This document shows positions 1 through 9,558 of a stretch of 64,000 nt of DNA, piece after piece. The DNA lies in assembly GCF_003160695.1 (NCBI RefSeq), contig NZ_QGDD01000011.1:1-64000 (forward strand), read 5' to 3'. The translations under genes were made by a program, and so were the position numbers. Source of the DNA: Nocardioides silvaticus. GTDB lineage: Bacteria > Actinomycetota > Actinomycetes > Propionibacteriales > Nocardioidaceae. The notes beneath the pieces were generated by a model, which was not told where the DNA came from, did no database searches, and saw only the letters and a list, made by a program, of their open reading frames with translations. Numbering within the stretch: position 1 is the first letter of the stretch; the number at the start of each line of letters is the position of its first letter.

Positions 1-186
1 CGCCCGTCGAGCCGCGCTGGCAGGATGGCTGCACCAGTACAACCACCACCGGCCCCACTCAGCCCTAGGTGGCCTCCCACCCATCACCCGGTTGGACAAC
101 CTGGCTGGACATCACAGCTAGGCGAGGCCGTATCGAGACGCCTGAACCTAACTGCCGACCGCGGGGCCGTGGGCAGGGTTGCGGCC

Positions 187-230
187 TCTCGATACGTCGC
201 TCGCTGCGCTCGCTCCTACTCGACGACCGA
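187..230 (+). repeat. Dispersed repeat, long form, copy 1
   Basis: This stretch starts TCTCGATACG, has a GCTCGC-rich centre and ends CTACTCGACGACCGA. The same arrangement recurs at 32994-33039 and, more diverged, at 51198-51243. An inverted fragment of the left end lies just upstream near 128-140. The first 260 bases hold no gene I can support; the long open frames here run antisense to or across the repeat and look like nothing known. Confidence 0.7.
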
Positions 231-260
231 GGCTCGACGATCGAGGAGACCGACGGCCGA

Positions 261-1439
261 TCAGCTGATCATCCGGCGTGCCACGGCGCGCTGGCGTGCG
301 GCGATGCGGGCGGCGTACTCCTCCTCGGTCAGGCCGGTGAGGCCGGGGAGGTGGGCCGGGACGTCGGCGAGCTTGACCACCTGCACGGTCGGGCCGTCGG
401 CCTCGGTCAGGTCGCGCTCGAGCCGCTGCCAGCGCAGCATGATCGGCCCGGTGCGGTGCCCCGTCGTCTCCAGCCAGTTGGCGATCGGGGCGCCGTCCAG
501 CGGCGGCCGCTCTGAGATCACGAACCGCATGATGCCGTCGTCGGAGGTGAACGCCTGCGCCTTCGTCAGCGAGGTCTGGTGGGTCTCGTAGTCGGTGGAG
601 GCGTACCAGTCCGAGCCGATCTGGATCGCCTGGTAGCTGCAGTCCTCGCAGCGCGGCACCGAGACGATCATCGCCTCGTCCTCGGCCAGCTCGTAGTGGC
701 CGATCGAGGAGAACTGCGAGGCCAGGCCGCCCGGCGTCGACTTCGGCACGGTCAGCGTGTTGACCGGTTCCTTGTACTGGAAGAACTGGGGGAACGCGAA
801 CCAGGTCTGGATCGAGCCGATCAGCGAGCGGGCGGCGACGTCGTACTTCTTGGCGAGGAGCTCGCGGGTCAGCGGCTTGCGCGGCTTGCCGCGGGTGTCG
901 GGCCGCTCGATCGTGATCGTGCCGCGCTCCTCGTGGTCCCAGTCGTTGAAGACCTCGCGGACGATCAGCGTCTTGGCGCCGGGCTCGGCGACGTAGCGGA
1001 ACTCGAAGGTCCCGTCGTCGGCGATGTCGAGCTCCCGGTCGTCGAACGCCATCAGGCTGGTCGCCGCCGAGTCGGCGGTGTAGGCCCCGCCCATCACCTG
1101 GAACGACAGGTCCGCCGACGTGCCGCGCCGGCCGCGGACGACGTACTCGACGCCCTCGCGCAGGTAGGCGTTGAAGTAGATGGCGTCCGGGTTGTCCAGG
1201 CCCTGCTTGGAGAACTGATGGGTCGGGTTCACGAACAGCGGCTGCTCGAGGTCGTAGTCGAAGGCGTTCTGCATCGCCATCCGGATCCGGCCGGAGAGGT
1301 ACTCGTAGCCTTCGAGCCGGTCGGCCTCGGTCTTGATGAACGGTGCGTTCGCGATCAGCTCCTCGGCCTCGGCGATCGCGTCGGAGAGGGCCCTCGTCAG
1401 GTGCAGGCTGTTGGTGGTCGAGCTTGTCGAGACCGTCAC
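261..1439 (-). CDS. DUF1214-type protein of unknown function
   Basis: A 392-residue soluble protein with no signal peptide. It resembles the actinobacterial DUF1214-type proteins, whose members often sit beside F420- or flavin-dependent oxidoreductases; the biochemical role is unknown. The GTG start overlaps the TGA of the upstream LLM-oxidoreductase gene by four bases (GTGA), so the two are translationally coupled and share the KstR-like promoter at 2343-2356. The first ten residues (MTVSTSSTTN) are encoded by a copy of the dispersed repeat. Homology probably begins around residue 12, so the repeat may have supplied the start region. The family call rests on recognised sequence blocks such as NPDAIYFNAYLREG. 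Confidence 0.75.
   Translation of the reverse strand: MTVSTSSTTNSLHLTRALSDAIAEAEELIANAPFIKTEADRLEGYEYLSGRIRMAMQNAFDYDLEQPLFVNPTHQFSKQGLDNPDAIYFNAYLREGVEYVVRGRRGTSADLSFQVMGGAYTADSAATSLMAFDDRELDIADDGTFEFRYVAEPGAKTLIVREVFNDWDHEERGTITIERPDTRGKPRKPLTRELLAKKYDVAARSLIGSIQTWFAFPQFFQYKEPVNTLTVPKSTPGGLASQFSSIGHYELAEDEAMIVSVPRCEDCSYQAIQIGSDWYASTDYETHQTSLTKAQAFTSDDGIMRFVISERPPLDGAPIANWLETTGHRTGPIMLRWQRLERDLTEADGPTVQVVKLADVPAHLPGLTGLTEEEYAARIAARQRAVARRMIS
1413..1432 (-). repeat. Dispersed repeat, short form, inside a coding N-terminus
   Basis: On the minus strand this reads TCTCGACAAGCTCGACCACC. It is 19/20 identical to the start of the PurC insert (53968-53987) and 18/20 to the element at 5808-5827. It encodes residues of the N-terminus of the DUF1214-type protein. 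Confidence 0.8.
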
Positions 1440-2332
1440 GGGTTCACCTTCGCGATCACGTTCTCGGCGTACTGCTCGAGGTGCTTGATCTTCGTCTCCA
1501 GCGGCTCGGTGTCCGGCCCCTTGATGTAGGGGATCCGGAAGCCGACGATCGCGTCGGTGACGCCCTTGTCCTCGAGCCGCTTGATGCCGTCGACGGTGTA
1601 GGCGTCGTAGGAGATCACGTGGACCTCGAACTCGTCCGGTCCGCGGGTGTCGCCCTCCTCCTTCCGGATCTCGGCGAGCCGCGTCAGCAGCCGGTCGAGC
1701 TCCTCGCCGTCACCGCCGGCGTGCATCCATCCGTCGCCCTTGCGTACGGCGCGCCGCAGGGCGGCGTCGGAGTGGCCGCCGACGAGGAGCGGCACCTTCT
1801 CGGTCGGAGCCGGGCACTGCTGGAGCGGCTCGAAGTCGTAGAACTCGCCCTGGAAGCCGAAGAACGTGGGCTCGTCGCCGGGCTGCATGAGTCCCCGGAG
1901 GATGTCCATGCACTCGTCCATCCGCTTGCCGCGCCTCTCCCACGGGATGCCCAGCGCGGCGAAGTCCTCCGGCCACGGCGACAGGCCGACGCCGAGCCCG
2001 AGCCGGTTGCCCGACAGGAACGCCAGCGACGACGCCTGCTTCGCCACCAGCACGGGCGGCCGGATCGGCAGCTTGAGCACGAACGGCGTCAGCCGCAGCT
2101 TCTCGGTCACCGCGAACAGGTGCGCGCACAGGATGAACGTCTCGATGAACTCCTTGCCGAGCAGGAACTCGCGGTCCCCGGTGTCGGTGTAGGGGTACTT
2201 CGAGTCCGACTCCTGCGGGTAGATCAGGCTGTCCGCGATCGTCATCGACGTGTAGCCCGCGGCCTCGCAGGCCCGGGCGAGGGGGGCGTAGTACGCCGCA
2301 TGGGTCATGCCCTCGGCGAAGGAGAAGCGCAT
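1436..2332 (-). CDS. LLM-class F420-dependent oxidoreductase
   Basis: A 298-residue bacterial-luciferase-like (TIM barrel) oxidoreductase of the kind that uses coenzyme F420 or FMN in actinobacteria. The N-terminus MRFSFAEGM, the GLGVGLSPWPEDFAALG block near residues 110-130 and VPLLVGGHSDAALRRA near 185-200 are typical of the family. The substrate is not predictable from sequence. It is the first gene of a two-gene operon with the DUF1214-type protein. The ATG at 2332 lies only 10 bases after a near-perfect KstR-type palindrome, so I infer regulation with steroid or lipid catabolism genes. Confidence 0.88.
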   Translation of the reverse strand: MRFSFAEGMTHAAYYAPLARACEAAGYTSMTIADSLIYPQESDSKYPYTDTGDREFLLGKEFIETFILCAHLFAVTEKLRLTPFVLKLPIRPPVLVAKQASSLAFLSGNRLGLGVGLSPWPEDFAALGIPWERRGKRMDECMDILRGLMQPGDEPTFFGFQGEFYDFEPLQQCPAPTEKVPLLVGGHSDAALRRAVRKGDGWMHAGGDGEELDRLLTRLAEIRKEEGDTRGPDEFEVHVISYDAYTVDGIKRLEDKGVTDAIVGFRIPYIKGPDTEPLETKIKHLEQYAENVIAKVNP

Positions 2333-2342
2333 CGCCCTAGAC

Positions 2343-2356
2343 TAGAACGTGTTCTA
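2343..2356. promoter_or_regulatory. KstR-like operator
   Basis: TAGAACGTGTTCTA matches the published KstR consensus TnnAACnnGTTnnA at every defined position and is palindromic except for the central two bases. KstR is the TetR-family repressor of cholesterol catabolism in actinobacteria. The site is immediately upstream of the LLM oxidoreductase start. No kstR gene is in the window, so the regulator assignment is an inference. Confidence 0.65.
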
Positions 2357-2373
2357 GAAATGTGCCAGAGCGG

Positions 2374-3783
2374 TCATAACGGGTAGGTGTCCTGCCGCTC
2401 GCACGCGATGAAGGTGTCGCCGACGTCGAGACCGCAGTGGTCACGACCGGCACCGCCGTCGGCGGTGTCGTTGCCACCGATGCCGTCGACGCCGGAGAGA
2501 ATGTCGGCTCCCCCGAGGCCGATCAGCGTGTCGGCGTCGCTGGCGGGGTCACCGGGAGCGCAACAGTAGCCACCCCCGAGGATGTTGGCTGCGCTGTTGC
2601 CCCTGATGACGTCGTCGCCGTCACCCCCGATCGCGTGCTCGAACCCCTTCAGCACGTCGGCCTCGCCGACGCCGCCGTTGACCGGCGTGGTGACGCCGAG
2701 GTCGACGACGAGGTCGTCGTCGCGGTCGGTGTAGCGGAGCCGGTCGCACGGAGCGGCGCCGCCGTCGAGCACGTCGCCGGGGCTGTACGACGACTGGACG
2801 ATCTCGTCGCAGTCCCCGCCGGTCCTCACCGTGTCGGCGCCGAGGCCGTCGTCGACGTCGTCGCGGCCGCCTCCGCCGGTGACGACGTCGTCGCCGGCGC
2901 CGGCATAGACGCGGTTGCGGCCGTTGCCGGTCACGAGGACGTTGGGACCCTCTGTTCCGTAGATGGTGTCGTTCCCGGAGCCGCTGGTCGCGTTCTCGAG
3001 CCCGGCCAGCATGTCGCCCTCGAAGCCTCCGTCCGTTCCGCTGGTGCGGATCCCCGAGAGGTCGATCAGCACGGCCCCTTCCCCTTGCGGGCCGCGGGAC
3101 CGCAGCGCATAGCTGACCTCGTCGACTCCCTCGCCGCCGGAGAGCTGGTCGTCGCCGTCGTAGTTCTTGCCCTGGAGCAGCCTGTCGTCGCCAGGGCCGC
3201 CGTCGACGGTGTCGGCGCCCGCCAGGTCGGTGATGGTGTCGGCTCCGCCGTTGCCGAGGAGCACGTTGGCGCCGTCGGTGCCGGTGATGGAGTCGTCCCC
3301 GCTGCCGCCGGTCGCGTTCTCGAAGAACCGCAGGGTGTCGTTCTCGCCCGGCCCACCGTCGTCGGCGAACGCCGTCGCGAGCTTCACCCGAAGGTCCGCG
3401 GAGCGAGCCGAGTAGTCGGCGGTGTCCGCGCCGGGGCCGCCGTCGACGCTGTCGCCCCGGTCCTGGGCGGCCCCGGCGACGAGGACGTCGTCGCCGGCCT
3501 CGAGGAAGACCTTGTCCTTGCCGGCGCCGTCACGGACCACGTCGTCGCCGTCGCCGGCACAGATCACGTCGTTGCCGGCGCCGCTGTCGATCGTGTCGTC
3601 GCCGGCCGAGCCGACGATGACGTCGACGCCCGGGGTGCCGGCGACGGCGCCGGCGCCGACGATCGTCGCCGCGACACCGTTGCAGGACTTCGCTGCGACC
3701 GCTGTCGGGCCGGCAGCAACGAGCCCGACCGCTGCGGTCGCCGCAGCAAGGGCCAATGCGAGGGAGCAACGCATGGGCACCAT
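2374..3783 (-). CDS. Secreted RTX-type calcium-binding protein, paralogue 1
   Basis: A 469-residue exported protein. A Sec signal peptide (hydrophobic stretch at residues 5-25, cleavage near AVAA-K) precedes many glycine/aspartate nonapeptides of the RTX type (GGxGxDxxx), for example GSAGDDTIDSGAGNDVICAGDGDD near residues 58-81. Such repeats fold into calcium-stabilised parallel beta-rolls outside the cell. Conserved cysteines (CNGVAAT near 34, a pair near residue 405, another near the C-terminus) suggest disulfides. No catalytic domain is visible. It lies 26 bases from a clear paralogue with the same N-terminal CNGVAATIVGAG block, so the pair arose by tandem duplication. An alternative start is the ATG three codons downstream. 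Confidence 0.88.
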   Translation of the reverse strand: MVPMRCSLALALAAATAAVGLVAAGPTAVAAKSCNGVAATIVGAGAVAGTPGVDVIVGSAGDDTIDSGAGNDVICAGDGDDVVRDGAGKDKVFLEAGDDVLVAGAAQDRGDSVDGGPGADTADYSARSADLRVKLATAFADDGGPGENDTLRFFENATGGSGDDSITGTDGANVLLGNGGADTITDLAGADTVDGGPGDDRLLQGKNYDGDDQLSGGEGVDEVSYALRSRGPQGEGAVLIDLSGIRTSGTDGGFEGDMLAGLENATSGSGNDTIYGTEGPNVLVTGNGRNRVYAGAGDDVVTGGGGRDDVDDGLGADTVRTGGDCDEIVQSSYSPGDVLDGGAAPCDRLRYTDRDDDLVVDLGVTTPVNGGVGEADVLKGFEHAIGGDGDDVIRGNSAANILGGGYCCAPGDPASDADTLIGLGGADILSGVDGIGGNDTADGGAGRDHCGLDVGDTFIACERQDTYPL

Positions 3784-3809
3784 TGTGACCTAAGTCTCAG
3801 ATGGAGGCC

Positions 3810-5180
3810 TCAGAACGCGTTCACCGTCTCGACAGCGGTGACGTTGTCCCCGGTGTCGATGAGGGCGGTGTCGACGCCGAAGCCGCCGTTGGCGGTGTCG
3901 TTGCCGCCGACGCCGTCCCGCGTGTCGAGGGTGTCGTTGCCCGCGACACCGGCCACCGAGTCGGCGCCCGGGCCGCCGATCAGCAGGTTCGGGCCGCCGG
4001 TGCCGGAGATCGTGTCGTCGCCCGAGCCGCCGGTGGCGTTCTCGAAGCCGCGCAGGACGTCGGCCTCGCCGCCGGCGCCGTTGACCGGGTTCGGGATGCC
4101 GATGTTGATGGTGACGCTGGCCGTGCGCGAGCCGTAGTCGATGACGTCGCAGGCACCGCCCGCAGCCTGGATGTCGTCGGTGCTGACGTCGACCTGGAGC
4201 ACCCGGTCGCACTCGCCGCCGGTCGAGACCAGGTCCGAGCCGGCGCCGTCGTCGACCAGGTCGATGCCGGTGCCGGTGGTGATGTTGTCGTTGCCGTCGA
4301 GGCCCTCGACGACGTTGGCGCCGTTGCCGGCCACGATCACGTTGGGGCCGTCGGTGCCGATGATGTGGTCGGGGGCTGCGCCGCCGCGGGCGTTCTCGAA
4401 CGCCGAGAGGGCGTCGCCCTCCGCCGGCTGGCCGCTGGTGCCCTCGGTGCTGTCGATGTCGATCGTCACGCCGCCGAACGCGGTCGCAGGCCGGGCGGCG
4501 TAGCTGATCTCGTCGACACCGTCGCCACCGTCGAGGACGTCGCCGTTGTCCTTGGTGACACCCTGGCTGATGACGTCGCTGCCCGGTCCGCCGTAGACGG
4601 TGTCGGCGCCGGCCTGGTCGGTGATCTTGTCCGCGCCGTCGCCGCCGTCCAGCACGTTGGCGCCGTTGGAGCCGATGAGCGTGTCGTTGTTGCTGCCGCC
4701 GGTCGCGTTCTCGACAGCGAGCAGCCGGTCGAACTCGGCCTCGCCGCCGTCGTCGGCGCCCGCGTTGATGCTCAGCTTCACGCCGGTCGCGCGGGCGGAG
4801 TAGTCGGCGGTGTCGGTGCCCGCGCCGCCGTCGACGACGTCCTGGACGTCCTTGAACTGATACGCGACCGCGCGGTCGTCGCCGCCCTCGAGGAAGATCT
4901 TGTCCTTGCCGTTCCCGTCGCTGACGAGGTCGTTGCCGTCGCCCGCGCAGACGATGTCGTCGCCAGCGCCCGCGTCGATGAGGTCGTCACCGCTGGAACC
5001 GACGATCACGTCCTTGCCGGGGGTTCCGTCGATCTCGCCGGCGCCGACGATGGTCGCGGCGACGCCGTTGCACATCTCGTCGGCGGCGGTGGCCGGCTGG
5101 CCCAGCGCGACGAGGCCGGCCGCCGCCGTGGCGGCGGCGAGAGTGAGGTGAAGGCGCCGCAAGGCGCGCAGGTCCGACAT
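3810..5180 (-). CDS. Secreted RTX-type calcium-binding protein, paralogue 2
   Basis: A 456-residue exported protein built like its downstream neighbour: signal peptide (MSDLRALRRLHLTLAAATAA..., cleavage near ATAA-DE), the CNGVAATIVGAG block, then RTX-type nonapeptides such as GGDGADKITDQAGADTVYGG. I chose the ATG at 5180 because it gives a proper signal peptide and has a G-rich Shine-Dalgarno region upstream. A start at 5243 would add 21 residues without signal character. No enzymatic domain is seen, so a structural or surface role is likely. It may be co-transcribed with paralogue 1 across a 26-base gap. Confidence 0.87.
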   Translation of the reverse strand: MSDLRALRRLHLTLAAATAAAGLVALGQPATAADEMCNGVAATIVGAGEIDGTPGKDVIVGSSGDDLIDAGAGDDIVCAGDGNDLVSDGNGKDKIFLEGGDDRAVAYQFKDVQDVVDGGAGTDTADYSARATGVKLSINAGADDGGEAEFDRLLAVENATGGSNNDTLIGSNGANVLDGGDGADKITDQAGADTVYGGPGSDVISQGVTKDNGDVLDGGDGVDEISYAARPATAFGGVTIDIDSTEGTSGQPAEGDALSAFENARGGAAPDHIIGTDGPNVIVAGNGANVVEGLDGNDNITTGTGIDLVDDGAGSDLVSTGGECDRVLQVDVSTDDIQAAGGACDVIDYGSRTASVTINIGIPNPVNGAGGEADVLRGFENATGGSGDDTISGTGGPNLLIGGPGADSVAGVAGNDTLDTRDGVGGNDTANGGFGVDTALIDTGDNVTAVETVNAF

Positions 5181-5289
5181 CGTGAAGCCCCCATGGTCGA
5201 GAAGTGGTGGGCACAGTCGACTCCTGTGCGCGTGCCTCCGCAACCGGAACGGAGACTTTGCCCGTTTAGATCGCCTAGGCGGACGGCGC

Positions 5290-5303
5290 GAGAACCTGTT
5301 CTA
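5290..5303. promoter_or_regulatory. KstR-like operator, one mismatch
   Basis: GAGAACCTGTTCTA fits the KstR consensus TnnAACnnGTTnnA except for G in the first position. It lies 21 bases upstream of the Ddn-like reductase start. With the box at 2343-2356 it brackets the RTX pair and suggests shared control of the two oxidoreductase operons. Confidence 0.5.
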
Positions 5304-5324
5304 GAGATCTGACACAGTGAGCCC

Positions 5325-5807
5325 ATGGCAGTGAAGGAGAAGCCGCAGGGCCTCGACAAGCCGATCGTCGGCAAGATCATCAAGTACGGCGCGCGCCTGC
5401 ACGTCCCGGTCTACCGGATGACGAACGGCCGGATCGGCAGCAAGTGGCGGATCGGCGCGGGCTGGAAGAAGCCGGTGCCCACGCTGCTGCTCGACCACGT
5501 CGGCCGCAAGAGCGGCAACCGGTTCACGACCCCGTTGCTCTACCTCGAGGACGGCCCGCGCCTGGTCATCGTCGCCTCCCAGGGTGGGCTGCCGAAGAAC
5601 CCGCAGTGGTTCCACAACCTGGTCGCGAACCCCGACACCCTCGTCGACCTGCCCGGCGAGCGCCGTCGCCCGGTGCGAGCCAGGGTGGCCGACCCGGGGG
5701 AGCGGGCCGCCCTGTGGCCGCGCCTGGTCGACCTCTACGCCGACTTCGAGAGCTACCAGGCCTGGACCGAGCGGGAGATCCCGGTCGTGGTCCTCGACCC
5801 GCGCTGA
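5325..5807 (+). CDS. Ddn-like F420-dependent nitroreductase-family protein
   Basis: A 160-residue protein of the deazaflavin (F420)-dependent nitroreductase family, whose best known member is Mycobacterium tuberculosis Ddn. Typical blocks are LLLDHVGRKSGNRFTTPLLY near residues 54-73 and ASQGGLPKNPQWFHNLVANP near 85-104. Such enzymes reduce quinones or other small molecules with F420H2; this one's substrate is unknown. It begins a short plus-strand operon with an NTF2-like protein, downstream of a KstR-like box. The stop codon runs straight into a dispersed repeat copy. Confidence 0.9.
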   Translation: MAVKEKPQGLDKPIVGKIIKYGARLHVPVYRMTNGRIGSKWRIGAGWKKPVPTLLLDHVGRKSGNRFTTPLLYLEDGPRLVIVASQGGLPKNPQWFHNLVANPDTLVDLPGERRRPVRARVADPGERAALWPRLVDLYADFESYQAWTEREIPVVVLDPR

Positions 5808-5878
5808 TCTCGACAGGCTCGATCACCAAGGAAAGAGCTCGATCACCAAGGAGAAGAGCTCGATCACCAAGGAGAACA
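5808..5878 (+). repeat. Dispersed repeat expanded into a 20-21 bp tandem array carrying the RBS
   Basis: The short-form element TCTCGACAGGCTCGATCACC (5808-5827) is followed by tandem copies of GCTCGATCACCAAGGAGAAGA at 5817-5836 (one base shorter), 5837-5857 and 5858-5878. The last two copies contain a perfect AAGGAG. The final one sits 5 bases before the ATG of the next gene and is its Shine-Dalgarno sequence. Confidence 0.85.
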
Positions 5879-5879
5879 G

Positions 5880-6311
5880 ATGGACCTCGCCGAGCTGAGC
5901 GACCGCACCGAGATCAACGAGACGCTCAACCGCTACACGATCGCCATCGACACCGGGGAGTTCGACCGACTCGACACGGTCTTCACCCCGGACGCCCAGA
6001 TCGACTACACGGAGTCGGGTGGGATCGCGGCCGGCTACGCCGAGGTGAAGCCGTGGCTGGCCGAGAACCTGCCGGCGTTCTCGACGAAGCGCATGCACAC
6101 GCTGGGGCAGGTGGCCATCACGTTCGCCAACACCCGCGACGAGGCCCGGGTGACGGCGTACTTCCACAACCCCATGCTCATCGCCGACGGCCAGGGCGGT
6201 GAGCGCCTGGTCGAGGTCGGCGGGATCTACCACCACACCTTCGTGCGTGCCGACGCCGGCTGGCGCTCGCGGCGGCTGCACGAGCAGGTCGTCTGGACCC
6301 GCGGATTCTGA
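5880..6311 (+). CDS. NTF2-like/SnoaL-like protein
   Basis: A 143-residue protein of the NTF2-like superfamily (SnoaL-like fold), a cone-shaped alpha+beta barrel used by ketosteroid isomerases, dehydratases and many proteins of unknown function. The pattern LSDRTEINETLNRYTIAIDTGEFDRL followed by VFTPDAQIDY (residues 5-45) is typical. Its place behind a Ddn-like reductase with an upstream KstR-like site makes a steroid or lipid role plausible but unproven. Translation probably uses the AAGGAG inside the tandem repeat directly upstream. Confidence 0.82.
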   Translation: MDLAELSDRTEINETLNRYTIAIDTGEFDRLDTVFTPDAQIDYTESGGIAAGYAEVKPWLAENLPAFSTKRMHTLGQVAITFANTRDEARVTAYFHNPMLIADGQGGERLVEVGGIYHHTFVRADAGWRSRRLHEQVVWTRGF

Positions 6312-6356
6312 GACCGGGATTTCGTCCACCTTGCGCGGGTCCGCGACAATGAGGAC

Positions 6357-6935
6357 GTGAGCGACGAGGAGCGGCAGAGGCGCGAGAACCCGGTGCTGAC
6401 CGGGCTGATCGCCCTGGTCGCCGTCGCCGTCGCCGTGGGGCTGGTGCTCGGCGGCGTCGCGCTCGTCGGCTCCCGGATGCTCGGCCTCACCGGCGACGAC
6501 GCCGACTCCGTCGGCGCGACCGAACGGGAGTCCGCGGTCATTCCACGCCCCCAGAAGACCTCCGCCACCGGTCCCCAGGTCACGCTCAACACCCAGTCGA
6601 GCGACGAGTTCGCGACCGACGAGGTCGAGACCGACGACACCACGACCAAGGAGCCGAAGCAGGAGAAGGCGATCACGCTCCAGGCCGGCCAGACGGCCGT
6701 CGGCAACTTCGAGCGGATCGACCTCACCGGGGTCTATCCCGGCGGCGAGGGCGCCATCCTCCAGGTGCAGCGGATGGAGAGCGGCGTGTGGACCGAGTTC
6801 GACGCCACGATCCCGGTCAGCGGCGAGACCTTCGTGACCTACGTCCAGTCCGCGAGGACCGGGGTCAACAAGTTCCGCGTCGTCGACAACGCCACCGGCG
6901 AGACGTCGAACCCGGTCACCGTCACCGTCGGCTGA
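6357..6935 (+). CDS. Membrane-anchored protein of unknown function
   Basis: A 192-residue protein starting at GTG. A charged N-terminus is followed by one transmembrane segment (about residues 15-38, rich in V/A/L/G), an acidic Thr/Glu/Lys linker (about 45-100) and a compact extracellular beta-rich domain. The domain pattern (LQVQRMESGVWTEF, then TGVNKFRVVDNATGETSNPV) recalls Ig-like folds that describe 'strength of a joined string' repeats in other actinobacterial secreted proteins. No catalytic motif is seen and I do not recognise a family. It lies alone upstream of the dnaK promoter region. Confidence 0.7.
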   Translation: MSDEERQRRENPVLTGLIALVAVAVAVGLVLGGVALVGSRMLGLTGDDADSVGATERESAVIPRPQKTSATGPQVTLNTQSSDEFATDEVETDDTTTKEPKQEKAITLQAGQTAVGNFERIDLTGVYPGGEGAILQVQRMESGVWTEFDATIPVSGETFVTYVQSARTGVNKFRVVDNATGETSNPVTVTVG

Positions 6936-6983
6936 CCTGCTGGGAACAACCCGCCTGGTTCCTCCGTTGAGCCTTGTGTCAGA

Positions 6984-7004
6984 CTTGAGTCAACTCGACT
7001 CAAC
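6984..7004. promoter_or_regulatory. HAIR element (HspR operator) for dnaK
   Basis: CTTGAGT, 7 bases, ACTCAAC matches the HspR-associated inverted repeat CTTGAGT-N7-ACTCAAG with one mismatch. It lies 45 bases upstream of the dnaK start. HspR, encoded at the end of this operon, binds such sites and represses transcription with DnaK as co-repressor in Streptomyces and Mycobacterium. Confidence 0.9.
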
Positions 7005-7049
7005 TTATTTGCTGGACGTCTGATCCAGAGCGCAACGGAGGAGCAAACC

Positions 7050-8899
<1,850 letters not shown>

Positions 8900-8903
<4 letters not shown>

Positions 8904-9523
8904 CCGACGGCGACCCGACGCCCGACCCGGTCCAGCCGACGCCCGAGGAGCCCACGGCGGACGAGCCGACGGCTGACGAGGTCAGCTCCTCGACCGACGC
9001 CGAGGACGTCGTCCCCGAGGAGGTCCCGGCCGCTGCCGGGGCCTCCCCGGAGGGCGCGGCCTCCGCGGACGCCGGGCCCGAGGGCGACGAGCTCGCGGTG
9101 ACCAAGATGGCGCTCGAGGAGCGGACCCTGGACCTCCAGCGGCTCCAGGCCGAGTACGTCAACTACAAGCGCCGGGTCGATCGCGACCGGGAGCTGATCC
9201 GCGAGAACGCGACGTACGCCGCGCTCACGCCGATCATCGACGTCCTCGACACCATCGACCGCGCCCGCGAGCACGAGCCCCTCGAGGGCGGGTTCAAGGC
9301 CGTGGCCGAGCAGCTGGAGAACGTCGTGGCGGGGTTGGGCCTGGTGAAGTTCGCGGAGGCGGGCGATCCGTTCGACCCGACCGTCCACGAGGCGCTCTCG
9401 CACATCGGCACCGACCCCGAGGTCGAGGTGACGACGTGCAAGGTCGTCGCGAAGGCCGGCTACAAGATCGGCGACCGTGTGGTGCGCGCAGCGCAGGTGC
9501 TGGTCGTGGATCCTGCCGAGTGA
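8900..9523 (+). CDS. grpE: Nucleotide exchange factor GrpE
   Basis: A 207-residue co-chaperone that releases ADP from DnaK. The first 65 residues are an acidic, low-complexity tail common in actinobacterial GrpE. They are followed by a coiled-coil region ([20 protein letters not shown] near 77-96) and the conserved C-terminal beta domain with [13 protein letters not shown] near 155-167. The GTG start overlaps the dnaK stop as GTGA, so translation is coupled. It belongs to the HspR-controlled operon. Confidence 0.97.
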
Positions 9524-9558
9524 GCGTGTCCGTCCGAGTCTTCTGAGGGAGGTGTGCG

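Noticed and set aside
25-591. Plus-strand open frame at the left edge crossing the first gene's end.
   Set aside because: It runs antisense to the DUF1214-type gene and over a dispersed repeat; no family features.
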